From positions 1 to 14,579 of the forward strand of contig CANCZH010000042.1 of the NCBI GenBank assembly GCA_947382445.1: DNA of 14,579 nt, given 5' to 3'. Shown piece after piece: positions 12,801-14,579 of this stretch. The notes below the pieces were generated by a model, which saw nothing but the letters and a program-made list of their open reading frames with translations, did no database searches and was not told where the DNA came from. Position 1 is the first letter of the stretch; the number at the start of each line of letters is the position of its first letter. This stretch comes from an uncultured Clostridium sp. Lineage in GTDB: Bacteria > Bacillota_A > Clostridia > TANB77 > CAG-508. Position numbers and translations under genes: made by a program.

Positions 12801-13845
12801 AGTATTATTACAAGATAGAATTACAAAAGTAAAAGTATATGCTATGAATGGGGCAGGCAATACAATTCAAGAGGAAATCTTAATAGTAAAACATATGCCA
12901 AGTATAAAAGGTAAAGTTATAACACAAGCTTTAGATCAAGCAAATCAAAGTGCTACAATAACAGTATATTTAGCTGGCGATAGAACAAAAGTAATAGAAC
13001 AAATACAAATAAATCCAGATGGAACATATGAAATGAAATTATTACCAGAAAGAACATATGATTTAGTTGTTACAAAAGTATCATATCTAGAATACACAAT
13101 AACAGACATTAAATTAGATACAAAAGATGTAGTATTAGAAGATATTAGTATTTTAGCTGGTGATACTGCAAAAACAGGATATATAGAAATTGATGACTTA
13201 GTTAGATTAAATGATAATTTTGGGGTAACTATCACTGATGCTAACAAAGAAAAAGCAATTTATGACTTAAATGAAGATGGAATTGTAAATAAACTAGATA
13301 GAAACATATTAAAGAAAAACTATGGTAAAAAATCAACTACAATAAAATGGATTAATCCAGCAAATGAAAAACTACAAGTAAAAGTAGCAAAAAATGTTCA
13401 AGATAATAAAGATAATGATTTTATCCTACCAATAGCATGTGAATACAGAATAACATCACCATATGGAGAAAGAATTCACCCAGTAACAGAAAAACAAAGT
13501 AAACACACAGGTATAGATTTAGGTGGAGAACATCATACAGATATATTAGCAGTAGCAGATGGTGAAGTAGTATTCAGTGGAGTACAACAAGCATTTGGTA
13601 ACTGTATAGAAATTAAACATGTAGTTAATGGGGAAACTATATACACATTCTATGCACATATGTCAAGGTTAGATGTAAAAGTGGGAGATAAAGTAACTCA
13701 AGGACAAACAATAGGAGTGGAAGGTGGAGATCCACAAACTGATCCTAATCCAGGATATTCAACAGGACATCATTTACATTTCGAAATTAGAAAAGCAAGT
13801 GGATATGGAAATGATGTTGATCCAAACACATATATTAAATTTTAA
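49..13845 (+). CDS. Giant RCC1 / BIG2 / cadherin-like / dockerin / M23 peptidase surface protein, 5'-truncated
   Basis: Residues are numbered from the first in-frame ATG at 289. That ATG is unlikely to be the real start: it lies mid-blade, has no signal peptide after it, and the 80 codons from 49 already encode RCC1 sequence such as VHVWGYNGYGQL. There is no ATG, GTG or TTG in frame between 49 and 288. Domain order: RCC1 blades to residue 94; BIG2-like 95-174; three RCC1 propeller plus BIG2 modules (175-591, 592-1027, 1028-1468); about 28 cadherin-like beta-sandwich domains (1475-4204); carboxypeptidase-regulatory-like (4205-4290); dockerin-like (4291-4349); linker; M23 peptidase (4378-4518). 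From these families the protein should be secreted or displayed and cleave peptidoglycan peptides through its C-terminus. What the propellers bind is unknown. I saw no LPXTG sorting motif, S-layer homology repeats or membrane segment, so anchoring must come from the missing N-terminus, the dockerin, or wall binding. Only about nine cysteines occur in over 4,500 residues. A terminator follows 19 nt after the stop, and no upstream partner gene is visible. Confidence 0.95.
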   Translation, partial: PTRIDGIRNIVQIASGDGHYAALDTKGNVHVWGYNGYGQLSQGNTSNIDVKDIKKVQVNTSGEKTEDLENIVEIVSGNNSMLMLDKNGHLYVAGHSGNGQLGTEKVENAILLATRASNADNVKHISTNAYHTVVSDKEGFVYTTGYNGYGQLGDRKLDDRNILNAIGDTYVKAEPKVVTVEVGKNEAVSASLDNKFNLINDVVDTQNMEFEILNPDVATIGETREVTGKEIGKTEIIVRHTITNKKAAIFVNVVPENKIAVPEVETANTHAVALKADGTVWTWGDNTNGQLGTGDNISKASPIKVTALEEIIDISAGNGNTVCVKKDGTVWSFGNNAYGQLGDGTSSDRNEPVQVRKQDGSELRNIIKVVAGVNKTVLLDTDGYVWILGNGYGRLATRLDKIENIIDISPNYVVNQSGKVIRINDLKELEIENIVRVSENTDHALFLSKDGRGYSIGNNSKGQLGIGTTVDQDRPIAIRNTAGNTELTNIKQLTAGNEFSMALCKDGKVYVWGSNNNYKLASMQTTNNVLPQLNNKIENAMFIDAGVENGTFINNDGFVYSWGLGTYGVIGNKLYNSTSSPVLVGREDVGLNSYNITIQEGEDFKLTVTNKTFNVLKDVEDDSEKSFTSGNTEIATVSDDGLVTGIKPGYTSILVNKVGTNYSSIAQVTVLPKDVEIAPMALTCSSHTVVLKANGTVWSYGVNSSYELGNGSNKSTDIPVKVQFPDGIKIKQIAIGNTHNLAIDTNGNLWGWGSNSNYALGTTSSVPVKLGLKNIKKIAANSDQSMALTEDGYVYVWGLNVDGQLGTRNYETIKTPTMLPYVNDIIDISLGKNHSMLLKSDGTVLSSGLNTYGQTGKTEGKSNVFEDIILNDKISYISAGDNHSVLLTTDGEIYTFGYNINGQLGNGKTEDRAIPTKVDGITNIMQISAGKGQTIILGADRKLYSTGNNSNGQLGIGNNVNKLLFTEILEVDDMMTISTGNTYSVAIRYDGDVYGWGDYYHGLQSIKTKTNSRIPVKIGNDSSYANETEITLNINGTKQIEITPRYTFNVFKEQDEMANSFEFEAINNDIATVNTQGLVTGKNVGVTWVKARETSTGKENVVIVRVIGEGQKYAPQVAGGDLYAAVLKSDGSIWSFGYNSDGQLGNDKLVPINIPSQANILSTYKKVVAGKSYTMAIREDGTVWAWGDNAYGVLGQGNRTSAKKPIEVQTLKDIVDIAAGENHVIAIDKLGNMYTWGLNSVGQLGNGDTKTLTTPEKINGVGNQVISVAAGKGITSIVDANGDVYVFGDNSNEQIAKFEYDNITSLITKQMYTKPQKVQGITDAVKVQIIDETLVVLKTDGSIVRISKYMLNSDVQMETIANGNMVDITSKDGNLMAIDRDGNLYTYGNNNEGQAGVGITGGTITLEKITKPENKKYLAIGSGYKNNYVIDVEGFVYASGDNTYGQLGNSTYDNSEVFTLVGDRNFAIIPETRTMKQPEEETVKIEASVFNVFNDSKRKLTDYDWESSNTDVATVDKGVITAQDMGATTITAIDKATGAKATALRVVQPLDEQRLDTIKVNNKLAKMSGENKYEVSVVPNRDGTGTLVIQTKDSTDKISIDAGATYQTGIFTQDIMLDTNPKIVKIKVLTTNNKTVDYILTINLVSEETGLKSLTVNGIDATPIGTKEYEVILDNSVVKPEVTAIAINANAKVSINNARAEKKQTTQTVDMINKNKKVVPVIVTSESGTAVEYTLTIYKEDALTELENVTVNGVEATKVSRNTYKALIKPEVNASEIIATALYNDAEVQINKLGADLKVTTRTVATLGSQTIVKIYVTAKEREREYTLIIDKEGTENELALFSVTVGGKEIQPKGNIYDAYVAEGANLVNVTAITIDDEDIVEIVGKDPKVHKIETSLVVTGDITTYTIYVIDPQDDTNRKEYTLNIKKPSSDDTLKSVTVGNKEFSRDAVRKQGTDTYEVSIPEEYDVIDVIAVTNYELSKVSVDGNDYEVNITTRQVSITEDPTEILISVKTQNETERTYKLIINRQSSSKDLLEVTVDGNKATLSKTAQDTYEYTLDRYLEELTIGAVTENVKSSVAINTFDKEIHATYRKVKMQGKSITVYITVTAEDGTSKEYRLIVHALPDNIRLETVKVNGIVAEVTENNTYIARVDKDDKQFELYAQPEDPNAKIQIEKNTPTVGSVSATMPKNAEEVKVKITVIAQDGTKGEYTLIVQNKSDDAELAILKVDGNIIEKNEKDGKYYVNKKYLTNLVGVEAIANNKRATVSINSTTPELEKQTSTVTVPAVINYINIVVTAEDGTTKSYTLVVTKLSNNTEVEISRIIPILGVDEKQKIEFNGTKIATIKIGNDTSVKLNAKAKDDKAEISINGSIAEKGETTQTITTTEERTTVLVEVVAQDGTKDSYTVILVRSSTDNILEKLEADKINNDNIIKTSDNSYKIEIPDTMTDLDLIATARNEFATVKISDGAYSTTNVGKGSIKVEEPIKKFEIVVKAESGDERTYEITVVKVVDLDLKEVKANGIDCVLDEGVYRAFIDADTNNVGLSIIPKNVVTELSTKVGNNDWSNSEVNNVHMLNIDTTSTKEVTILVKVQDPTDPSRSKTHTIVISEKSNDASLELLKVDGKNAIKLEEGKYYAITTMDAEKALTYVKATNKYANITIEGIDSKTGEITKDITLSSEKKTTLIITITAQDGKTKKVYTLEIERKSDDTSCDVLVNDLQVDEYDEDTNTFTKYIERTDEKAKVTVKAHSNTSIIEMLGETAVEIISTEINTASETTTVDFRVQAENGEIQTYHVNIVKKSIDNTIATVKVNDVIIEEVDGKYTAIVIDNGQEVQTAVAEVVTNNKKANVQIGDGNEWQEQKATQTITFKDGVRKVNLNINVRSQDQNTEMLTKPLEVILMSDDNSILSVKNGDKLITIYDEPSHTYTEYVDKSVEEVTLAIQATSQYTTLKVGDRESKGSLAIGNIDVKDKEEVIVTFTAISETGKEQEYTVKIYKMSDNANAEHIYVDGEDVIDRFENADDVPTYVCSIPREKSSVQIKVEAENAFANIKIGDNLGEIGVSTKDIQLNLSENSITVPIVITSQDGTVSKTYNIMFIRISNNTKITWVEVNEKHIIENNDGDYETTVKASETEAKVKITLDDILAEVTLGGKVEVGELEETIILPETGDTIRTITVTAQDGTVSTHKLIIHKQVNDLGLDKVYLNGRVATRVDDETFEIDVVKGTITADIKAIAKNVSEYVSISENEKTIKENTYVQCSIEDGKVKIKVIAMFDENGELVVDQEKEYTLIINEKEEPEILDDLKVTIKVDDEIITPDVDGKYVKILPEEQDNSIIWAGINKETSKVKIKDANGETEYDYPENFKNVSIQSDVTEVIITVKNGEGTIKEYTVYLMRNNEALDEAELKQLFADDIEVNKESDGTYTVRIDESAEKTKLKAIANNPYARVSIAGNASTRGESTETIYMGTENKKTVKVAVTSISGITKQYIVNIEKEQDELSLDSVYLDGRIAKRIDKTTFEIDVEKGTKNVDLKAITAHNTANVQILDGNIEVHETTYGSYNLVNGTSIPITVYNADKSENRKHTLIIKEKTTTLEDLQVTIKVDGNKVLPKTDGSYVVIVDKDKTKANVWAGTNSSTSKVNIIDNRTSEETGYEILSSTKDVQLVENTTTITVKVKNGADKEKVYTIYIIKDNEELDDVSLESLFANDIQVLEQDEKYIVEIKKNINTVKLVATAKNENASVSIQGNIPTKHINTESIDMTGTNKKFLIIQVVSVTGKTKDYLVEIHKEYEELDLEAIYVDGRTAKKVGENKYTIDVKQEVTDVDIKAVTHIGTDYVQIDGNLRAQGTNIYKDYPVNNETTVPIKVTKPDMSASKDYTLVITKVSDVLEDLVPEIKVDGNTILPDKDGAYIAIVDVDKENAILWAGVNSETSSVKIENSEYKTPSITETVKLENNETLRTVTVKNGSGEEKEHKVIIIKENKNIYDAELLKLIAGSQATTPGEVTKEADGTYGVEIKKTENSIDLTAIASYEYALLNIDGGNWTRGTNNNTIDMTGIEEKTIIIKVESVSGIIKNYIVNIYKEQEELTLKEVYVDNRLAKKVSDTEYTLDVIKGTTDIDIKAVLYNLKDEYVSIFGSTPEKGMTTYIDYQLINGETINIKASNRLDITDPNYKEKDYTLKITYVEELSDLELEISVNNNIIQKSTEGLYIAEVEADAEKALVGVKANSKTTKVKINNSNYEILAIEETVLLQDRITKVKVYAMNGAGNTIQEEILIVKHMPSIKGKVITQALDQANQSATITVYLAGDRTKVIEQIQINPDGTYEMKLLPERTYDLVVTKVSYLEYTITDIKLDTKDVVLEDISILAGDTAKTGYIEIDDLVRLNDNFGVTITDANKEKAIYDLNEDGIVNKLDRNILKKNYGKKSTTIKWINPANEKLQVKVAKNVQDNKDNDFILPIACEYRITSPYGERIHPVTEKQSKHTGIDLGGEHHTDILAVADGEVVFSGVQQAFGNCIEIKHVVNGETIYTFYAHMSRLDVKVGDKVTQGQTIGVEGGDPQTDPNPGYSTGHHLHFEIRKASGYGNDVDPNTYIKF
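811..2061 (+). repeat. Propeller module 2: seven RCC1 blades plus BIG2-like domain
   Basis: This module spans residues 175-591. Blades start at NTHAVALKADGTVWTWG and IIDISAGNGNTVCV, followed by IIKVVAG, IENIIDISPNYVV, IVRVSENTDHALF, IKQLTAGNEFSMAL and AMFIDAGVENGTF. The fourth is strongly decayed: it keeps the core strand but lacks the WG and GQLG motifs and is about 27 residues long. The third is also short. The count of seven still fits a closed RCC1 propeller. The BIG2-like domain (about 508-591) contains FNVLKD, TEIATV and GLVTGIKPG. Confidence 0.87.
2062..3369 (+). repeat. Propeller module 3: seven RCC1 blades plus BIG2-like domain
   Basis: This module spans residues 592-1027. The seven blades start at SSHTVVLKANGTVWSYG, IKQIAIGNTHNLAI, IKKIAANSDQSMAL, IIDISLGKNHSMLL, ISYISAGDNHSVLL, IMQISAGKGQTIIL and MMTISTGNTYSVAI. 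It is the most regular of the four propellers, with well kept GQLG or related turns. The BIG2-like domain (about 944-1027) contains FNVFKE, NDIATV and GLVTGKNVG. RCC1 propellers are generally protein-interaction platforms. The ligand here cannot be read from sequence. Confidence 0.89.
3370..4692 (+). repeat. Propeller module 4: seven RCC1 blades plus BIG2-like domain
   Basis: This module spans residues 1028-1468. Blades start at GGDLYAAVLKSDGSIWSFG, VVAGKSYTMAI, IVDIAAGENHVIAI, VISVAAGKGITSIV, AVKVQIIDETLVVL, MVDITSKDGNLMAI and YLAIGSGYKNNYVI. The fifth blade has lost its aromatic-G step and GQLG turn. The terminal BIG2-like domain (about 1388-1468) contains FNVFND, TDVATV and GVITAQDMG, and leads directly into the first cadherin-like domain at 4711. 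Confidence 0.88.
4711..12900 (+). repeat. Array of about 28 cadherin-like beta-sandwich domains
   Basis: Residues 1475-4204 divide by eye into 28 units averaging about 97 residues. Each begins with a strand like LxxVxVNG, has a central strand such as AxVxI, and ends with an EYTLxI strand after an AxDGT-type turn. Examples are the units starting LKSLTVNG (domain 2), LETVKVNG (7), LELLKVDG (12) and LKEVYVDN (27). This matches the bacterial cadherin-like beta-sandwich family (Pfam Cadherin-like, PF12733), found in secreted and surface proteins of Gram-positive bacteria. Boundaries are good to a few residues. Domains 9, 11, 13 and 14 are the most divergent. The likely role is a long, extended stalk. 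Confidence 0.85.
9655..12900 (+). repeat. Three-domain (a-b-c) higher-order repeat in the last eleven cadherin-like domains
   Basis: Within the stalk, three domain types recur in fixed order. Type a (VYLNGR, VYLDGR, IYVDGR, VYVDNR) starts at 9655, 10558, 11440 and 12322. Type b starts at 9967, 10846, 11728 and 12625; the first three carry WAG plus N-x-x-T-S, and the last has a weaker VGVKANSKTTKVKI. Type c (LKQLFADD, LESLFAND, LLKLIAGS) starts at 10273, 11158 and 12022. The spacings are 903, 882 and 882 nt, so triplets are about 294-301 residues long. The fourth copy stops after a and b; the carboxypeptidase-regulatory-like domain takes the place of c. This indicates growth by duplication of whole triplets. 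Confidence 0.87.
12901..13158 (+). other. Carboxypeptidase-regulatory-like domain of the giant protein
   Basis: Residues 4205-4290 show the pattern of this fold: SIKGKV at the first strand, a central INPDGTYEMKLLPERTYDL, then VTKVSYLEY. In many clostridial secreted proteins a domain of this kind directly precedes a type I dockerin, as here. It is probably a spacer or stability module rather than an enzyme. Confidence 0.72.
13159..13335 (+). other. Dockerin-like domain, first calcium loop degenerate
   Basis: Residues 4291-4349 hold two F-hand-like repeats. The second, D4326-L-N-E-D4330-G-I-V-N-K-L-D4337, is a canonical dockerin calcium loop followed by the helix NILKKNYG. The first begins at D4292 (DTAKTGYIEIDD) and has Ala and Thr where Asn and Asp ligands are expected at loop positions 3 and 5, but keeps the final Asp and the helix DLVRLNDNFG. 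Type I dockerins bind cohesins on scaffoldins or the cell surface. With only one intact site, either binding is altered or the domain acts in intramolecular packing. Confidence 0.75.
13420..13842 (+). other. M23 (LytM-type) zinc endopeptidase domain at the C-terminus
   Basis: Residues 4378-4518 form a full-length M23 domain: YRITSPYGERIHPVT, then the HxxxD zinc motif (H4406, D4410) in KHTGIDLG, the YAHM histidine H4457, and HHLHFE giving the HxH motif (H4495 and zinc ligand H4497). VKVGDKVTQGQTIG is the usual strand-turn segment. All residues needed for activity are present, so it should cleave peptide bonds in peptidoglycan cross-links or stems. Two cysteines, C4384 and C4439, fall in this domain. 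It ends at the last residue of the protein, which carries no anchor after it. The cleavage specificity is unknown. Confidence 0.93.
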
Positions 13846-13864
13846 AAAATAGAAATTTCTATAA

Positions 13865-13900
13865 AATAAAAGGAAAAGTGGACGCACTTTTCCTTTTATT
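13865..13900 (+). terminator. Intrinsic terminator of the giant gene
   Basis: AATAAAAGGAAAAGTG and CACTTTTCCTTTTATT form a perfect 16-bp stem around a GACG loop, starting 19 nt after the stop codon. The 3' arm supplies the U-rich tract and the 5' arm is A-rich, so the element could also stop transcription from the other strand. A separate 14-bp palindrome with no loop lies just before it at 13849-13862. Confidence 0.9.
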
Positions 13901-13907
13901 GCTACTA

Positions 13908-13936
13908 TTTACAATTTAATATTCAAATGGTATACT
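13908..13936 (+). promoter_or_regulatory. Sigma-A-type promoter with extended -10 for the PepSY-like gene
   Basis: TTTACA (13908-13913) and TATACT (13931-13936) are exactly 17 nt apart, and TGG directly before the -10 gives an extended -10 element. Transcription should start near 13943, leaving a leader of about 25 nt. It lies just after the giant gene's terminator, so the small gene is transcribed on its own. Confidence 0.75.
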
Positions 13937-13954
13937 AAGAACATAGAAAACAAA

Positions 13955-13961
13955 AGAGGAG
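13955..13961 (+). promoter_or_regulatory. Ribosome binding site of the PepSY-like gene
   Basis: AGAGGAG lies 7 nt before the ATG at 13969. It is a strong match to the anti-Shine-Dalgarno sequence and fixes the start of the small gene. Confidence 0.85.
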
Positions 13962-13968
13962 AAAAATA

Positions 13969-14352
13969 ATGAGTGAAAAGAAAAAAAGAAAAATAAAATT
14001 AAGAAGAATTCTAAATATGTATAATATAGCAATAGTAGTAATTATAGTATTAGTTTGCTTTTGTATATATATTGGAATAAAAAATGATGAAGTTGTAACA
14101 CCAAGTGGAATAAAGGTTGTTTCAACAAATATAAAAGAAGATGAAGAAATAAGTGAAGAAAAAGCTAAAAAAGCAGCAGAAAAACAATTTAAGAGAATTG
14201 GCGAAAATGTAAAATCAGAAGATTTGAAGATAATGAAAATTCAAAGAGATGGAGAAGAGTATTATTATATAACTTCATCACAAAACTCATTAGAAATAAA
14301 AATAAAAGGTGGAAAAATAGAAAGAATAAATACGGCGCCAGTAGAAGAATAA
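13969..14352 (+). CDS. Small membrane-anchored PepSY-like protein (127 aa)
   Basis: The protein has a very basic N-terminus (MSEKKKRKIKLRR), one hydrophobic helix at about residues 19-37, and a charged remainder that the positive-inside rule places outside the membrane. Residues 61-121 resemble a PepSY domain: a helix starting ISEEKAKKAAEKQF, then beta strands DLKIMKIQRDGEEYYY, LEIKIKGG and KIERIN. PepSY domains occur in propeptides and in membrane proteins thought to restrain or sense extracellular peptidases. It has its own promoter and ribosome binding site and follows a giant gene ending in an M23 peptidase. A role in controlling surface peptidase activity is possible but unproven. The alternative is an unrelated membrane protein with a similar fold; similarity was judged by eye. 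Confidence 0.8.
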   Translation: MSEKKKRKIKLRRILNMYNIAIVVIIVLVCFCIYIGIKNDEVVTPSGIKVVSTNIKEDEEISEEKAKKAAEKQFKRIGENVKSEDLKIMKIQRDGEEYYYITSSQNSLEIKIKGGKIERINTAPVEE

Positions 14353-14383
14353 ATAATCAATGTAGAAAATTATATAAAAATAA

Positions 14384-14423
14384 TTTACAAATTTTGTATA
14401 TTATATATGACAAAATTCGTAAA
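14384..14423. repeat. 14-bp inverted repeat in the gene-free tail, role unknown
   Basis: TTTACAAATTTTGT (14384-14397) and ACAAAATTCGTAAA (14410-14423) are inverted copies with one mismatch around a 12-nt AT spacer. The mismatch is A-C on the plus strand and G-U on the minus strand. On the minus strand it is followed by TTATTTTTATAT. It could be an operator or a weak minus-strand terminator. Apart from this, 14353-14464 shows nothing I can assign, and no gene. Confidence 0.5.
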
Positions 14424-14464
14424 AGTTTAAAAAATATTTTGTTATAAAATTATAATGTTTTAAT

Positions 14465-14499
14465 TTCAGAATTCCCAGAGTTTCTCTGGGAATTTTGAA
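14465..14499 (+). terminator. Hairpin terminator downstream of the PepSY-like gene
   Basis: TTCAGAATTCCCAGAG and CTCTGGGAATTTTGAA form a 16-bp stem with one G-U pair around a TTT loop. The G-U pair exists only on the plus strand; on the minus strand it becomes A-C, which favours plus-strand use. The U-run (TTTTT at 14506-14510) is a few bases beyond the stem, so termination may be moderate. It lies 112 nt after the stop codon. Confidence 0.65.
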
Positions 14500-14523
14500 T
14501 ACAACTTTTTAACTTCAAGACAT

Positions 14524-14569
14524 AATAAAAAGCCATTATACTAGACATCTTTCTAATACAATGACTTTT
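14524..14569 (-). terminator. Minus-strand intrinsic terminator of a convergent gene beyond the window
   Basis: Read on the minus strand, AAAAGTCATTGTATTAGA and TCTAGTATAATGGCTTTT pair over 18 bp with three G-U wobbles around an AAGATG loop, and TTTTTATT follows. On the plus strand the same three positions would be A-C mismatches and there is no U-tract, so the direction is clear. A minus-strand transcript must therefore enter from the right edge. The ten bases left beyond the stem are too few to identify its gene. Confidence 0.72.
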
Positions 14570-14579
14570 CTAATGGAGC

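Noticed and set aside
4711..12900. CRISPR array or non-coding tandem repeat
   Set aside because: The periodicity is at protein level (about 97 residues), the DNA copies are diverged, and one open frame runs through all of it.
216..13247. Numerous minus-strand open frames of 60-144 codons across the giant gene
   Set aside because: They are rich in Leu, Phe, Ser or Ile runs, lack ribosome binding sites, and mirror the repetitive AT-rich codons of the giant gene. They are shadows.
13849..13862. ATAGAAATTTCTAT palindrome as a regulatory operator
   Set aside because: It lies between a stop codon and its terminator with no promoter nearby, and its AT-rich symmetry could arise by chance.
14536..14579. 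Minus-strand coding tail at the right edge (reads APLEKSLY then stop, or SIRKVIVLERCLV then stop)
   Set aside because: Both stops fall inside the terminator stem, and 8-13 codons are too few to separate a C-terminus from untranslated sequence.

Overview
The window is one very AT-rich stretch from a bacterium that looks like a Gram-positive member of the Bacillota, plausibly an uncultured gut Clostridia-type lineage. This is inferred from ATA, AGA and TTA codon dominance, AGGAG-type ribosome binding sites, a TTTACA/TATACT promoter, and a dockerin plus M23 peptidase on a giant surface protein. No phylogenetic marker is present, so taxonomy is only a guess.

Positions 49-13845 are one continuous plus-strand reading frame, cut at its 5' end. 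It encodes a giant modular extracellular protein of at least 4,598 codons. From N to C it reads: the last three blades of an RCC1-type beta-propeller plus a BIG2-type Ig-like domain; three complete seven-bladed RCC1 propellers, each followed by a BIG2-like domain; about 28 consecutive cadherin-like beta-sandwich domains, the last eleven arranged as an a-b-c triplet repeat; a carboxypeptidase-regulatory-like domain; a dockerin-like domain with one degenerate and one canonical calcium loop; and a C-terminal M23 zinc endopeptidase with all expected catalytic residues. The first ATG (289) lies inside an RCC1 blade, and the same frame already encodes RCC1 sequence from position 49, directly after a TAA at 46-48. 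The true start, the signal peptide and about four blades are therefore missing. Positions 1-48 resemble RCC1 sequence in no plus-strand frame.

A 16-bp perfect hairpin (13865-13900) ends the giant gene. A separate extended -10 promoter then drives a 127-residue protein (13969-14352) with one membrane helix and an extracytoplasmic PepSY-like domain. Downstream is a gene-free tail with an inverted repeat of unknown role (14384-14423), a plus-strand hairpin terminator (14465-14499) and a second hairpin (14524-14569) whose G-U pairs and U-tract orient it to the minus strand. That last hairpin predicts a convergent gene just beyond the right edge.

Functionally (inference), the giant protein looks like a long exported stalk with repeated propeller heads at one end and a peptidoglycan hydrolase at the other. 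The adjacent PepSY protein could act on wall or surface peptidases, but only proximity supports that link, since the two genes are transcribed separately.
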